Shown: piece after piece, positions 51,873 through 62,418 of the stretch | Layout: each line of letters begins with the position of its first letter | How positions within the stretch are numbered: position 1 is the first letter of the stretch | Notes under the pieces: generated by a model | Seen by the model: the letters and a program-made list of their open reading frames with translations, nothing else | What the model was told of the DNA's origin: nothing | Databases searched by the model: none | Program-made: the position numbers and the translations under genes | Assembly (NCBI RefSeq): GCF_024713945.1 | Contig: NC_134677.1 | Span: forward strand, 8,578,001-8,642,000 | Direction: 5' to 3' | DNA from: Dermatophagoides farinae | Taxonomy: Eukaryota; Arthropoda; Arachnida; Sarcoptiformes; Pyroglyphidae | DNA length: 64,000 nucleotides

Positions 51873-54467
51873 GGGTGAGAGTGAGAGAGAGAGAGAAAAA
51901 AAAAAACACCATCATCATCATCATCATATATTATTATTCAAGAGAATTTTCTTCTTTGAAAAAAACAGATAAAAAAAAGTGTGGCAAAAGAAAAATGAAA
52001 GTTAATTTTGTACAAACCATTTTGCTCCTCATCGGTCAACAACAACGACAACAACAAACAAGCAAGCAAAAAAAAAACTCGATGATAACAAACAACCAAG
52101 AAAAAAAAATGTATTGGCAATAAATTATCATCATTGAAGAATTTTGGATTTGGAAACAAAAACACAAATGACCAATGTTGATTCTTGATGAAATTAATCG
52201 ATGATTGTAATTCAAACAAACAACGATAATAATGTTGATGATGATGATGATGTAAGAAAAAAAAAATGGAAAATTCATCGCTTTGTGGAAACTTTTCTTT
52301 TTTTTTTTTGTTTATTATTGTGACACCTATATATTTGATCGAAGAAAAACAAAATGGTCATGGTCACGTAATGCGCCTTTGTTTTTGTTTTTTTGTGGAT
52401 ACACTTTGTGTGTGTGATTAATCATTTTACATTCCATACGACATTTTATCCTTTCGATATTTTTTTTTGTATTTTGGATCAATGATTCTTATATTTATGC
52501 CACGATAATATTCAAGTTATAGACCGAACGCGTCATCATCATCATCATCATTTATTATCCGGTTGACATCTTATACGGAATCTCGAATATGATCGAAATG
52601 ATAATACAAATATCCGATGGATGGACGACACATTGTATACACACCAGATGGCATGTTTCATAGTTGTTGTTGTTGTTCACGCACACACACACACACTATA
52701 AATACAACACACATCTGGCAAAATAATTAAATTTTTTTTTTCCCAAACATGAGAATATAATACGAAGAATCGAATCGAAGAAATAAAATGAAGAAAGAAA
52801 GAAAAAAAAAGTCAATGATGATGAAAAACATCATAAAATGTTAATGTTCATGTGATCAAAAACAAAAACAACGTGATAAAAATGATTTCAATCATCATCA
52901 GCATCCAATAAACCTTTTCGTTCATCATTTCAGTTTTTATAATTAAAAAAAAAAAAGAATGAATGAATGATTGAATGAATTTCCATTTGTTTTCAAACAA
53001 ACAAACAAACAAAATGAATGATGATGAGAACAACGCAAGCAAAACGAACGAAAGAAAATTATAAAAAAAAACTTATTTAATCTTCCGCTTGATTTCCATC
53101 TTTTGTTTCTATTCACAACATTTTCCTGTCACCAAACAACCAACATACACACACACACACAGACACATACATTATATAATGAATTCTGAATTTAGATGAA
53201 GAAAAAGCACTAGCTAACTAAGCTATCACAGCACCTAATAATAATAAAAAAACGAGAACAAAATTGAATCAGATCGAATCGAATTGACGAATAGAAATCA
53301 TCAAAAAATAAAATGAAATAAATAGAAATTGATCAAAATCAAAAATCAAGAATTCAATCATTGTAATTGAAAACAAACACGCACCCACCCACACATGGTA
53401 TGTGTTGTTTTTTTTTTAATTTTTTCATCTGTCAAAAACCAAATGTGGGTGGATGGGTGGCTTTTTTTTTTTTTTGGTTCCACATCACCTTTTTTTTGTT
53501 TTTTTTTTTGTTATTGTTATTTTCCAATCACCAACCGGATATTAGTATTTTGTTTATATTAAAAAAAAAATATCTACCCATTTCTTTGATAAACGGTCAA
53601 TATATCTATAGTCTTTCCAAAATCAAGTCAAACCATTTCCGTTGTTGTTATTGGTATTTTTTTTCATGAAATAAAATTTCAATTTTTTTTTGTTTCCATT
53701 TCATGTTGATGAAAAATTCAAAAGCCTAAAAATTGTGTAGAGAGCCAATAAATAAAAATAAGGACAAACACCTAATATATAATGATTAATAATGAAATGA
53801 ATGTATCAAAAAAAAAATTGATTTATTTTCTTCTCTTGATTGAATAAAATTAGACCGGATATTTACGCCACGAAGTATAGATGATACCTGTCTGTCTGTA
53901 TGTCAATGTGTCAGAACTTGTTCAGTTCATCATCATCATCAATTCCATCATAAAATTGGTTTTTTTTGATCTATTTATCCAACGAATAATAATTACCGAT
54001 TTGACATGTTTCAACATCGATAAACAAGTTAAGATTATTATATATTTTGTTTTACTAAGTCATCGAACGAAATCTTCGGGCAATATTTTTTTTTTTTTTT
54101 TTTTGGTTTATTTTTGGCATTCAAATGTTCGTTTTTTTTTAGGAAAAAATTACAAACTCAGGTGCTGTTAGCTGATGTTTGTTTTAAAGTCGCTGCTGCC
54201 ATCTACTTTCAAAAATAATAACTAATTTACATTTAACCGATCAATCATTTTTTTTTTGTTTTTTAAATTCAATTCAATTATTATTTATTAAATACACATT
54301 TTATTTGATAAAATTAAACATTGGTTCTTTATTACAACAACAGCAACAACAACATTCTTCTGTAATGACGTGGTGTACATGAAAAGTTCAATTAGATATG
54401 ATTCTAATTATAATTTTCGTCTTAATGAATAGAACAGGACACACATTTGCAAATAGAGAGAACACTA
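51873..54467. other. Spacer between the receptor and PUF60
   Basis: The two genes end towards each other, so this contains both 3' UTRs. No gene is recognisable. Minus-strand AATAAA (plus TTTATT at 54284–54289) lies about 180 bp past the PUF60 stop codon. A CTCF-core-like word is present at 54195–54205. Confidence 0.55.
54195..54205 (-). promoter_or_regulatory. CTCF-core-like site between receptor and PUF60
   Basis: The plus strand reads GCTGCCATCTA, so the minus strand reads TAGATGGCAGC. This fits YAGRKGGCRS of the CTCF consensus. It lies in AT-rich sequence about 260 bp past the PUF60 stop codon, a position comparable to the PSMD4-side site. Function is inference. Confidence 0.3.
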
Positions 54468-57296
54468 TCAACCAGATAAATCATTGTCTTCGTAAAGGAT
54501 TTGATCATAAAGTTCGGCTTTTACTAATCTTCCAGCAAAATATCGGCCATTTAATGCATCACGTGCTTTGACTGCCTCTGTTGTATATTTAATTTGATTA
54601 ATTGATGAATTATTTATTGAAATAAATACACTTACCCAATAGACTGGTAAATTCAACAAAGATTTTAACAATGATATCTGCTTCATCATCTTCGGATTGG
54701 CTTTCCTGATAGATGATTACTTTTTTGACAATGCCATATTTTCCACATTCATCGGTCACTTCGGATTCCAATTGGTCATCAATATCCTCGTGAGCGACCA
54801 TATTTCTCAAGACGATCACTCTTGACTATGAATACGTTGTTTAATTAATCCATCAAAATAATTTAAACACATTGACATACCTCATTTTTTCTCATCAATT
54901 TATGCATCAATACTTGACGAGCATTCGATCCTTTTATAACGACATTTTCTTGTTGCTGTAAAGTTTGTGGTTCTTCTTCTTTTTGAATCGTTTCATTTGA
55001 TTTGTCGTTTTGTTGATCCAATTTTCGGCTGCCATCTTCATTTTGGTTGACAGGCAAGTTATTCGAAGCGATAGTAGCAGCGGAATATATTTCATTATTA
55101 TTTGTACCATTAGTACTTGTACCATTTGGGCGTCCATTTTTTATCGACAAAGGAAGTGTCGTAACCAAAGTGGGTGGAGGTATTGTGACAATTGGGGGTA
55201 CATTTGTGGGATAGGTTGCTCCTGTGATCAAACCAGGTGCGATTTGGGCGGTGACTGGTTGTGAAGAAAATCCCGAAGTGAAAGTCGTTTGTGGAGCATT
55301 CGATGTAGTTGTGCCAGTTGAATTAGCCATTGCATCCATGGCCTGAATTTTGGCGGTAGCTGCGGCAGCTGCAATAGCTGCTGCTGTAGGTAATGAAGCA
55401 GTTACTTGTGGAGTGCTTGCTTCAAAACAATTCGGTGGTGTTATGGCTCTTCCCACTCTCAGATGTTGACCAGCCAAATCAAAATAATTCATAGCTGATA
55501 TTGCTTCAACCATTGACTGTTCAGATTCATATTCTGAAAGATCATAATTACCAAGTGTCAAAAAATTATATAATTAATTACAACACATACCAATGTAACC
55601 ATATCCTTTGTGTTTTCCTGATTGAGATTGAGCCAATTTACAAGAATTTATTTTGCCAAATGCTTCAAATACTGATTTTATATCCTGTTCGGTCAACTCT
55701 GGATGAATGGATGCTACATAAATCCGACTAAATGATTTTGCTTCATTTTGAATCTGTTCAATTATCTGAGCAGCTTGAGGCATATTGGATGGACGACCAA
55801 CTTTTATATTTCTTCCGCCCATCATGAATCCATTCATTTGTTCCAAAGCTAAATGTGCCGCTTCCGGTACTTCGTATTCGATAAAGGCAAAGCCTTTATG
55901 TTTCTGTGTACTTGGATCCCATGACATGTTTATTGTTTTTATCGGTCCAAACGGACTAAAAGCTTGACGAACAGTATCTTCTTTGAGCTCGAAGCTAATC
56001 GAGCCAACATATATTCGACACATCAATACAAGTGCCTGATGTCGTTGAAGTGAACGTTGCTGTTGTTGTTGATAAGCGATCGTCTGTTTCTCCAATACTG
56101 ATTTTATTGACTGTTCCATAGCATATTTTTTCGCCTTCGCAATCGCTTCTTGTTGTTCCGGCGTCAAACGAATCAATGTGGCCGCTATGGCTGATGCTCG
56201 AAGTGCACCAGGACCAGCAATCAATGGATGACATTGTTTCGCTGTCAACAAATCTGGCTGCGGAATATCATCTGTTTAGGATTACAAAAAACAAAAAAAA
56301 CAATAACAAAATATTATCGTTAATTACTTCATATAAAAAATGAAAGTTAAAAATTTATAAGCTGAAACGAATATAAACAAAAAGTTGACTCTTGAATGAC
56401 AAATCCAAATGTTATGATTTGACATAATCAAGAACAAATTCAATGAATAAAATTAATTATTTCATTGTCATATACAGTAACACCATTCTGGTTCTGCTTG
56501 AGTGAAACAAAATAACCCAATAAATCAAAAAATGGGATGTCGTATATATATATATGATTATTACCATTCGACCAATATAAAGCACATTCAAATTACTACA
56601 ATTTCATCAAAATCATCATCAGCTAAAGAACGAAAAAAAAATGAAAAACAAAAAAAAAGAAAGAATATGATCATTTCAAATTATAGATAATCAAAGAAAA
56701 AAGATAATTTTCGTCGATAAAAACACATCAATGTTCGATGATTAAAATATTTGGATCATCATCAACAATTATCATCATCATCATAAAATTATGACTACTA
56801 ACAACGAACGCGCTTTTTAGATTTTTTTTTGGTTGTCACAATCACAAAGATCACAACAATTACCGCAGGTTGTATATACATTTTTTTAAGCAATTATGTT
56901 CCCATCATTCAATGTTCAAGTTATGGGAGTCTGAATGAGAAAGTGTACAAGTCTGTTGGAGAGAGAGAGAGAGAAAAAAAAATGATACAAGAGAAAAGAA
57001 AGAGAATAATAAAATTGATTATTAAACAAAAATCCATTTTTCGTCGACACAAAAAGGTTCAAATTATTGAAAAAATTTAAATTTTAAAATTAATATAATA
57101 ATTGTTGACAACAATTATTCCCGCCATTATCGATGTATATGTGTGTAAGTGGTAAAGTTGTAAATGGTATAATATCGAATTCATTTTCAAATTGCTCGTG
57201 TTATAACGAAATAAAATTGATTTAGACATGGATTTAAATACCTTCTTTAGGAATCCGCATCATTTCCATGTTGAAATGATTTTTCGAATGACTCAT
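54468..57296 (-). CDS. PUF60: Poly(U)-binding splicing factor PUF60 / Half pint
   Basis: PUF60 (Drosophila Half pint/pUf68) is a nuclear splicing factor that binds polypyrimidine tracts with U2AF. Exons, 5' to 3', are 57296–57242, 56271–55591, 55533–54881, 54825–54636 and 54577–54468. Phases match at every junction, giving 562 residues; human PUF60 has 559. Exon 1 encodes only [18 protein letters not shown] plus one base. Exon 2 has the family's [20 protein letters not shown] segment, RRM1 ([12 protein letters not shown] … KGFAFIEYE) and RRM2 ([17 protein letters not shown] … [11 protein letters not shown]). Exon 3 is an Ala/Thr/Pro-rich linker. Exons 4–5 form the C-terminal U2AF-homology RRM ([41 protein letters not shown]), where GRYFAGR matches the R-x-F motif. 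Intron 1 is 970 bp and the others 55–58 bp. The start is 250 bp from the divergent PUS1. Confidence 0.94.
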
Positions 57297-57546
57297 TATC
57301 GTTATCTCTTTCTTTTTAAATCGATTTTTATCAATCAGAAAATAAATCTACAAAACTTGATGTGGTGTATCAAACAAATAAAAAATGACTGCCGCAACCA
57401 CAAAAAACCTACAAAACATTCGTCAAGAATGAGCCAATGACACTATTTTACAACAACGATCAACATAGATTAATATAGCCGATTCTTTTTTTTTAACACA
57501 TGCTGCCGCTGGTTTTTCCATTCTCATCAATGATATATTTGGATCG
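57297..57546. promoter_or_regulatory. Divergent promoter region, PUF60 / PUS1
   Basis: About 250 bp separate the two divergent start codons, so both promoters must be here. The region is AT-rich with a small GC-richer patch (catgctgccgctgg, about 57499–57512). A plus-strand frame at 57228–57440 covers PUF60 exon 1 in antisense and is not treated as a gene. Confidence 0.5.
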
Positions 57547-58803
57547 ATGAAATTTTTAATTGAAACGATGGGAAAAGCAAAAAAATGGGTAGTTTGCCTC
57601 GGTTATTCGGGACGTGGCTATTATGGAATGCAAACACAACGAAGGTATTATTCTTTTGTTTATGGTTGAGTTGAAATTTTAATATTTTTCATACCCGAAA
57701 ACAGAGATAACAAAGTTGTCGACGATTTGCCAACAATCGAAAGTGAATTATTAAAGGCATTTCTTCAGACCGAACTTATCAATGAAAATGAATATCATAG
57801 TCCTAGTTTAATGTATTTTCAGCGTGCTGCTCGTACTGACAAAGGAGTTTCAGCTTTAAAGCAAATTATTTCAATGAATTCCAGTGCTGATCTTAAATTG
57901 TATTTGCCCAAAATCAATGAAAAATTACCGAATCAAATTAGGATTTTTGGTGCCAAACGATCGACAAAATATTTTGATAGTAAAAATTTCTGTGATTGTC
58001 GAACATATAGCTATTTAATGCCTTCGTTCACAATTGGTCCAAATCTCGATGAATCATATCGTGTTTCCAATGAAATGATTGAAAAATTTAATTCCATTTT
58101 AAAACAATACGTTGGCACTCATAATTTTCATAATTTTACATCGCAGAAAAAACCACTGGATCCAAGTGCAAAACGTTATATAATCAGCTTTGATTGTTCA
58201 CAACCTTTTCTATTGAAAGAAAATAATGATGACGAAGAAAAACAAATGGAATTTATTGTGGCTCGCATTAAGGGTCAAAGTTTTATGCTGCATCAGATTC
58301 GTAAAATGATTGGTTTAGCCATTTCCATCATGAGAGGATTTGTCGATCAAGATGTTATTAAACGTTCATTTTCCATAGATCGAATAGACATACCAATGGC
58401 ACCGGGTCTTGGTTTGATGTTGGAAGAAGTACATTATGAACAATATAATAAAAAATATGGCGGTGATGGTATTCATGAGCCAATCGTTTGGGATGAATTC
58501 AATGATGAAATTTATCATTTCAAAAATAAATTCATTTATCCAGAAATAGTGGCAACCGAATTGAATGAATCATCAATGTTACAATGGTTAAATACATTAC
58601 ATATTCATACATTCGATATACGTAATCATGATGGTAAAGTTGCCGTAACGAATAAAAAGAAACCAATATCCGAAATGAATGGTGAACAAGTCAATGATGA
58701 TGATGATGATGATAATGGCGATTCACCATCAACATTTTGTTCAACAGGAAACAAAAAAATCAAAATTGAAAATGAAAACCACACGATAGACAAATGTATG
58801 TGA
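57547..58803 (+). CDS. PUS1: tRNA pseudouridine synthase, PUS1 (TruA family)
   Basis: PUS1 isomerises uridines in tRNAs and some other RNAs, in nucleus and mitochondria. Exon 1 (57547–57644) and exon 2 (57705–58803) join across a 60-bp GT–AG intron, giving 398 residues. The conserved opening VVCLGYSGRGYYGMQ is followed by the catalytic loop RAARTDKGVSA, with Asp78 as nucleophile. KNFCDCRTYSYLMP, the tRNA-binding GTHNFHNFTSQKKP, and the C-terminal VKGQSFMLHQIRKMIGL-like stretch (here IKGQSFMLHQIRKMIGL) follow. APGLGLMLE and the family's SM.QWL tail are also present. The Met at 57568 has a better start context (A at -3, G at +4) and would give 391 residues. AATAAA lies at 58830–58835. The acidic, poly-Asp C-terminus is not conserved. 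Confidence 0.94.
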
Positions 58804-59165
58804 ATATATTATGATAATGAATTCATTTAAATAAATTTTTTTTTTATTTTTTGTAAAATATTTTTTCAACAATCTATATATATTATTATATTATATAATT
58901 TCATCATTATTAATTAAATAAAACGAGAAAGACAAAAACAACGTATACGTGTTTGTTGTTGTTGTTGGTTAAAAATATTGTGTGTTTTGTTTCAAATAAA
59001 AAATATTGCGCGTGTGTCTGTGTATGTGTGTATTTGGTCATCAAATCAAATTGAATAAAATAAAAACAAAATTTTGACGATGATGGAAATGAAATTATAA
59101 AAACAGATGTTTTGAACTGGTTTTGTTTTGTTTTTTGTTTTTTTGGTTTAACGTCATGTTGCTGT
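58804..59165. terminator. 3' regions of PUS1 and the BTB gene
   Basis: The two genes converge here. AATAAA at 58830–58835 is the likely PUS1 poly(A) signal, only 27 bp after the stop codon. The rest is AT-rich with (GTT)n at about 58952–58967 and (TG)n. I did not identify a minus-strand AATAAA with confidence. Confidence 0.5.
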
Positions 59166-60615
59166 TCAGTCTAAAACTCTAATGATCAATACCATAACAT
59201 TAACGAAACCTTTAACAAATTTTCTTTGTACTGAACGTTTCTTTTTCTCACTAAAACCTTTTTCATAGCTCAATGATTTGGTTAATCTTGGCTGTATAAT
59301 TGTGGCTTGATTATCATCATTATTGTTATTATCACAATCAATGTTTGTTGATTCGTAATGTCGCGTTATTCGCATTTTGTACGGTTTCATTGCATCAGGC
59401 AGTTCAATATTATTATCGTTCATCATTATATTCAAAAGAATTTGCTTTTCATCACTATTCAATATTTCATCTTTGTATGGGCCATCCATAAATTCATCTC
59501 GTTTCATGATCAGATAACGAGGTAGATAAATTAAATCACCCAATACTTGTCGTTTATTTTCAGCAGTCAATTCTAATCGTTGCTGTTTACATTGATGATT
59601 GGCCCATCGACAAAGTGCATTATAAACATCCAATTCGGATGAAACATTTAATGTGTCTCGTGAAAGAATTGCTACAACCAATTCTGGATTTGAAAAAAGT
59701 AAAAACTCTTCAGAATCAAGAATTTTGTTGCCATCATAATCAATGATATCGAAACAACGACGAACAAGTTGCATGATTGGATCTAGTAATTCTTTGGAAA
59801 TCATCTGATGTGATGGTGAGAATTTTTCCAATGGAAGTATTTGAAAATAATGTTTGAAAAATGCCAATTGTTTAATAACATTTTCATTATTACATTTAAC
59901 CAAAAGGAATGTAAGACAATGTTTTGACAATGAAAACATTTGAAAACGATTAGATGCTTCGAAAAGTTTCAATGTTTTTTCGATGGAATTTAATGTCAAT
60001 TCTTCAAGATAGGCATATCTGTAATAAAATGATAATAAATAATGTGTAATATTCATCATCATTGAATATGGTTCAAAAATGGAAAACTTACTTGAGGATG
60101 ATTTCGAAAATCTCTGGATCACACCAATCAATTTTAATCTCTTTGTTATTGTTGTTGTTTGGATCATTCGTAATGGTTGCAAAATATGGACTAATATCTT
60201 TTAAGAAAGCGCTATGTGCTGGAAATCGCCATAATTTATTCTTATCGGGTCCAACAAGAAATACAATATCGGCTTCTTTTTCATTATTAAACAATTGATG
60301 GCCAATACTCGGTGCAGATGGAACAACAGACATGATATTTTCATTAACAAATGGTGATTGAATTCGATTCAAAATTGGTTTGCTGTTATTATCGACAACA
60401 AACGATGATGACCCATCAGTTCGTGCACGATGAGCAGCAATAAGATTACTACCAGAATCGATCGTCGAACCAGTGATGACAATCGATGATTGTAATAAAT
60501 TCGAATTCATAGATGACATGATCGAATTCGAATAATTTTCACGTTGATTTTGCGTTGAATTTTTTTGAAATTTTTTGTTCCATTCGTTTTTATTGTTGAA
60601 AAAATGTTGACACAT
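59166..60615 (-). CDS. BTB–BACK domain protein, BTBD3/BTBD6-like
   Basis: BTB–BACK proteins usually act as substrate adaptors for Cullin-3 ubiquitin ligases. Exon 1 (60615–60092) and exon 2 (60018–59166) join across a 73-bp intron in matching phase, giving 458 residues. The first 100 or so residues are polar and Ser/Asn-rich. The BTB fold starts near residue 105 (LFNNEKEADIVFLVG; RFPAHSAFLKDISPYF) and continues over the junction (FEIILKYAYLEELTL). The BACK-like region includes LSRDTLNVSSELDVYNALCRW and LELTAENKRQVLGDLIYLPR, close to the BTBD1/2/3/6 group. That group normally ends in a PHR domain; this protein ends instead after a short basic tail, with no PHR sequence seen. A later Met (60522, MSSMNSN) is an alternative start. 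The exact subfamily is uncertain. Confidence 0.82.
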
Positions 60616-62213
60616 CTATTTTATTTTTTGTTTTGTTTTTTGTTTGGGCAAGTTAAAAAATGGATGGAACATCAAAATCAAAATTAAAATCGGAAAAAAA
60701 TACAAGTTTTTTTTACAATTCTACTGCTGCAAAATATTCAGTCTATGAGTGGACCACGAAATAGCAAACCTCGTGCATGACCGCGCGAGCTTTGTTGGTC
60801 CCTCCCCGGATCTTTGACACACACATTATCCTTTGTCCACACACACATTGTCCTTCGACACACACACACACACACTTTTTGTCTTTCGTCAAAAAACCAC
60901 GTTTTTCCACAAAACACTAAAAAACCACGTTTTTTGCACACAACACACACTCTCGTTCTTGCTCTCGACCCGATCGGTCATATTCATTTCTTTTTTTTAT
61001 TGTCTTAATAAAATTATTCGTTTTTTCAACCGACATTCTCGAGTTTATTCAACACTACGCACTAATCAATGGATTTTGACGAAAAAAAAAATCATCTCTA
61101 TAGTGCAAGTCATCGCTGCTGAAAAAATTTTTTTTCCACCCAATCAAATTTGTCGATGAATAAATCTAGTTTTTTTTCGGAGAATCTCTCTAATCCATTT
61201 AGATCATCATCATCTATATTGTCAAATCTGTTGACAGTATAGTGTTTTTATCATCTCGTGTATCATATTTTTTTGTGTGTATGATTTTGATCTTCAAAAA
61301 AAATCCTATTATTGTTGTTGTTATTGTCGAATTTTTGAATTTGCCTTGAATTTTGTTCATTCGTATTTCTCTATTACCCGAAACGGCGTAATAATGATGA
61401 TCTTGAATTATTTTTAGCCAATGAAAGAAAAAAAAAATTCAATTTTCTTTACATTCACATAAACAAAACAAGAAAAAAAAGAACCCTTGAAAAAGAATTA
61501 ACGCCTCTCACTCTCTCTGGTTGGCAGCAACGGAAAAAATTCATCATTCATTCAGTTTATTTATTGTGTAATCAGGTAAACACACACAAGCACAGAATTT
61601 TTTTCGTTTCATCTCCATTTCATAAGTTTCTATTATTATTAACCTTGAATTATCATTATTACAGCAAAACATTAGAAATTCGTTCGATTCATATTTACAT
61701 ATGAATTACACTGGAAAATTGCAATCGATTCTGTAAGAAGAAATTTTTTTCTGTTTTTTTTTCAATCATCAATCAATCAATTTTTTTTGTTGTTGCTATT
61801 ATTACTGCCACTACCTTATTCTGGAAATGGTTTTTTTTTTTTGGTTTCACTCACAATTCTATAGATTGTGTGTGTGTGTGTGCGATGTGAATTGATGATA
61901 TACATGAATTGTGTGTGTGTACACATGCGTCATTGAAAAAAAAAATGTTGAGGGTTCAAAAAATTGGGCATAGCAGCAAGAATTTCTAAATGGGAATAGA
62001 GTGGATAAGATTGGGCCAAGGCCATTTCATCTACCCCAGATTGTCTTAGGTCACTAAAACACCAGATAGGAATAGGTCAACAGTGGTCGACATAACTAGT
62101 GTCAAGGCCAACACCACCACCACCACCATTGATCTATGTGTGTCTGTGTGTGTGTGATGCTTTGATGTGGAGGTAACGAATTCGAATGTTTTTTTTTTTT
62201 TTTTTTGACTTAC
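60616..62213. other. Spacer with tandem-repeat patch
   Basis: The first part holds the promoter of the BTB gene on the minus strand. The segment 60738–61075 is described separately. The remainder is AT-rich with A/T runs and (GT)n. A GC-richer patch near 62010–62110 (gggccaaggcc … gtcaaggcc) has no identified function. Confidence 0.5.
60738..61075. repeat. Unusual repeat patch, possible solo LTR remnant
   Basis: This patch is richer in GC and CG dinucleotides than its flanks (gcatgaccgcgcgagc; ctccccggatc). It has about three degenerate units of the form CACACACATTRTCCTTYG between 60815 and 60890. It also has two exact copies of AAAAAACCACGTTTTT (60891–60906 and 60919–60934). An AATAAA is present at 61007–61012. 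Such features can occur in a long terminal repeat, but I found no target-site duplication, no convincing TG…CA ends and no internal retroelement genes. A decayed minisatellite is the main alternative. Confidence 0.35.
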
Positions 62214-62418
62214 CGGTGAACAACAATTGGGACAATATCCAGGAATAAATTTTGTACTACATAATTTGCATCTTTTATGTAGAAAACTATGAAAAAACAT
62301 TCGTTCTTTTTGTTTCTGGGCCATTAAACGATCGGTATCATCACGTGAATTGCGACAACGATTCATATTACGACCATTTTCTTTTGACATTGTAATCATG
62401 ATTATTGTTGTAATTGCA
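62214..62418 (-). CDS. Tentative exon with Cys-rich zinc-ribbon-like motif
   Basis: I do not recognise the family. On the minus strand an acceptor-like CACCAG precedes 62418, and a strong donor (CCG|GTAAGT) follows 62214. The frame between them has MSKENGRN (Met at 62387–62385), a basic/polar stretch and KRCKLCSTKFIPGYCPNCC. The two CxxC pairs 11 residues apart are typical of a small zinc ribbon. If unspliced at the donor, the frame runs on to a stop at 62046, adding poly-Lys, His/Thr repeats and a hydrophobic end. A possible upstream exon with donor AAG|GTAAGT lies at about 63755–63780. No downstream exon was found. Either this is part of a short multi-exon gene or a chance frame. Confidence 0.35.

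Noticed and set aside
57228-57440. 70-codon plus-strand frame before PUS1
   Set aside because: It is antisense to PUF60 exon 1 and has no similarity to known proteins.
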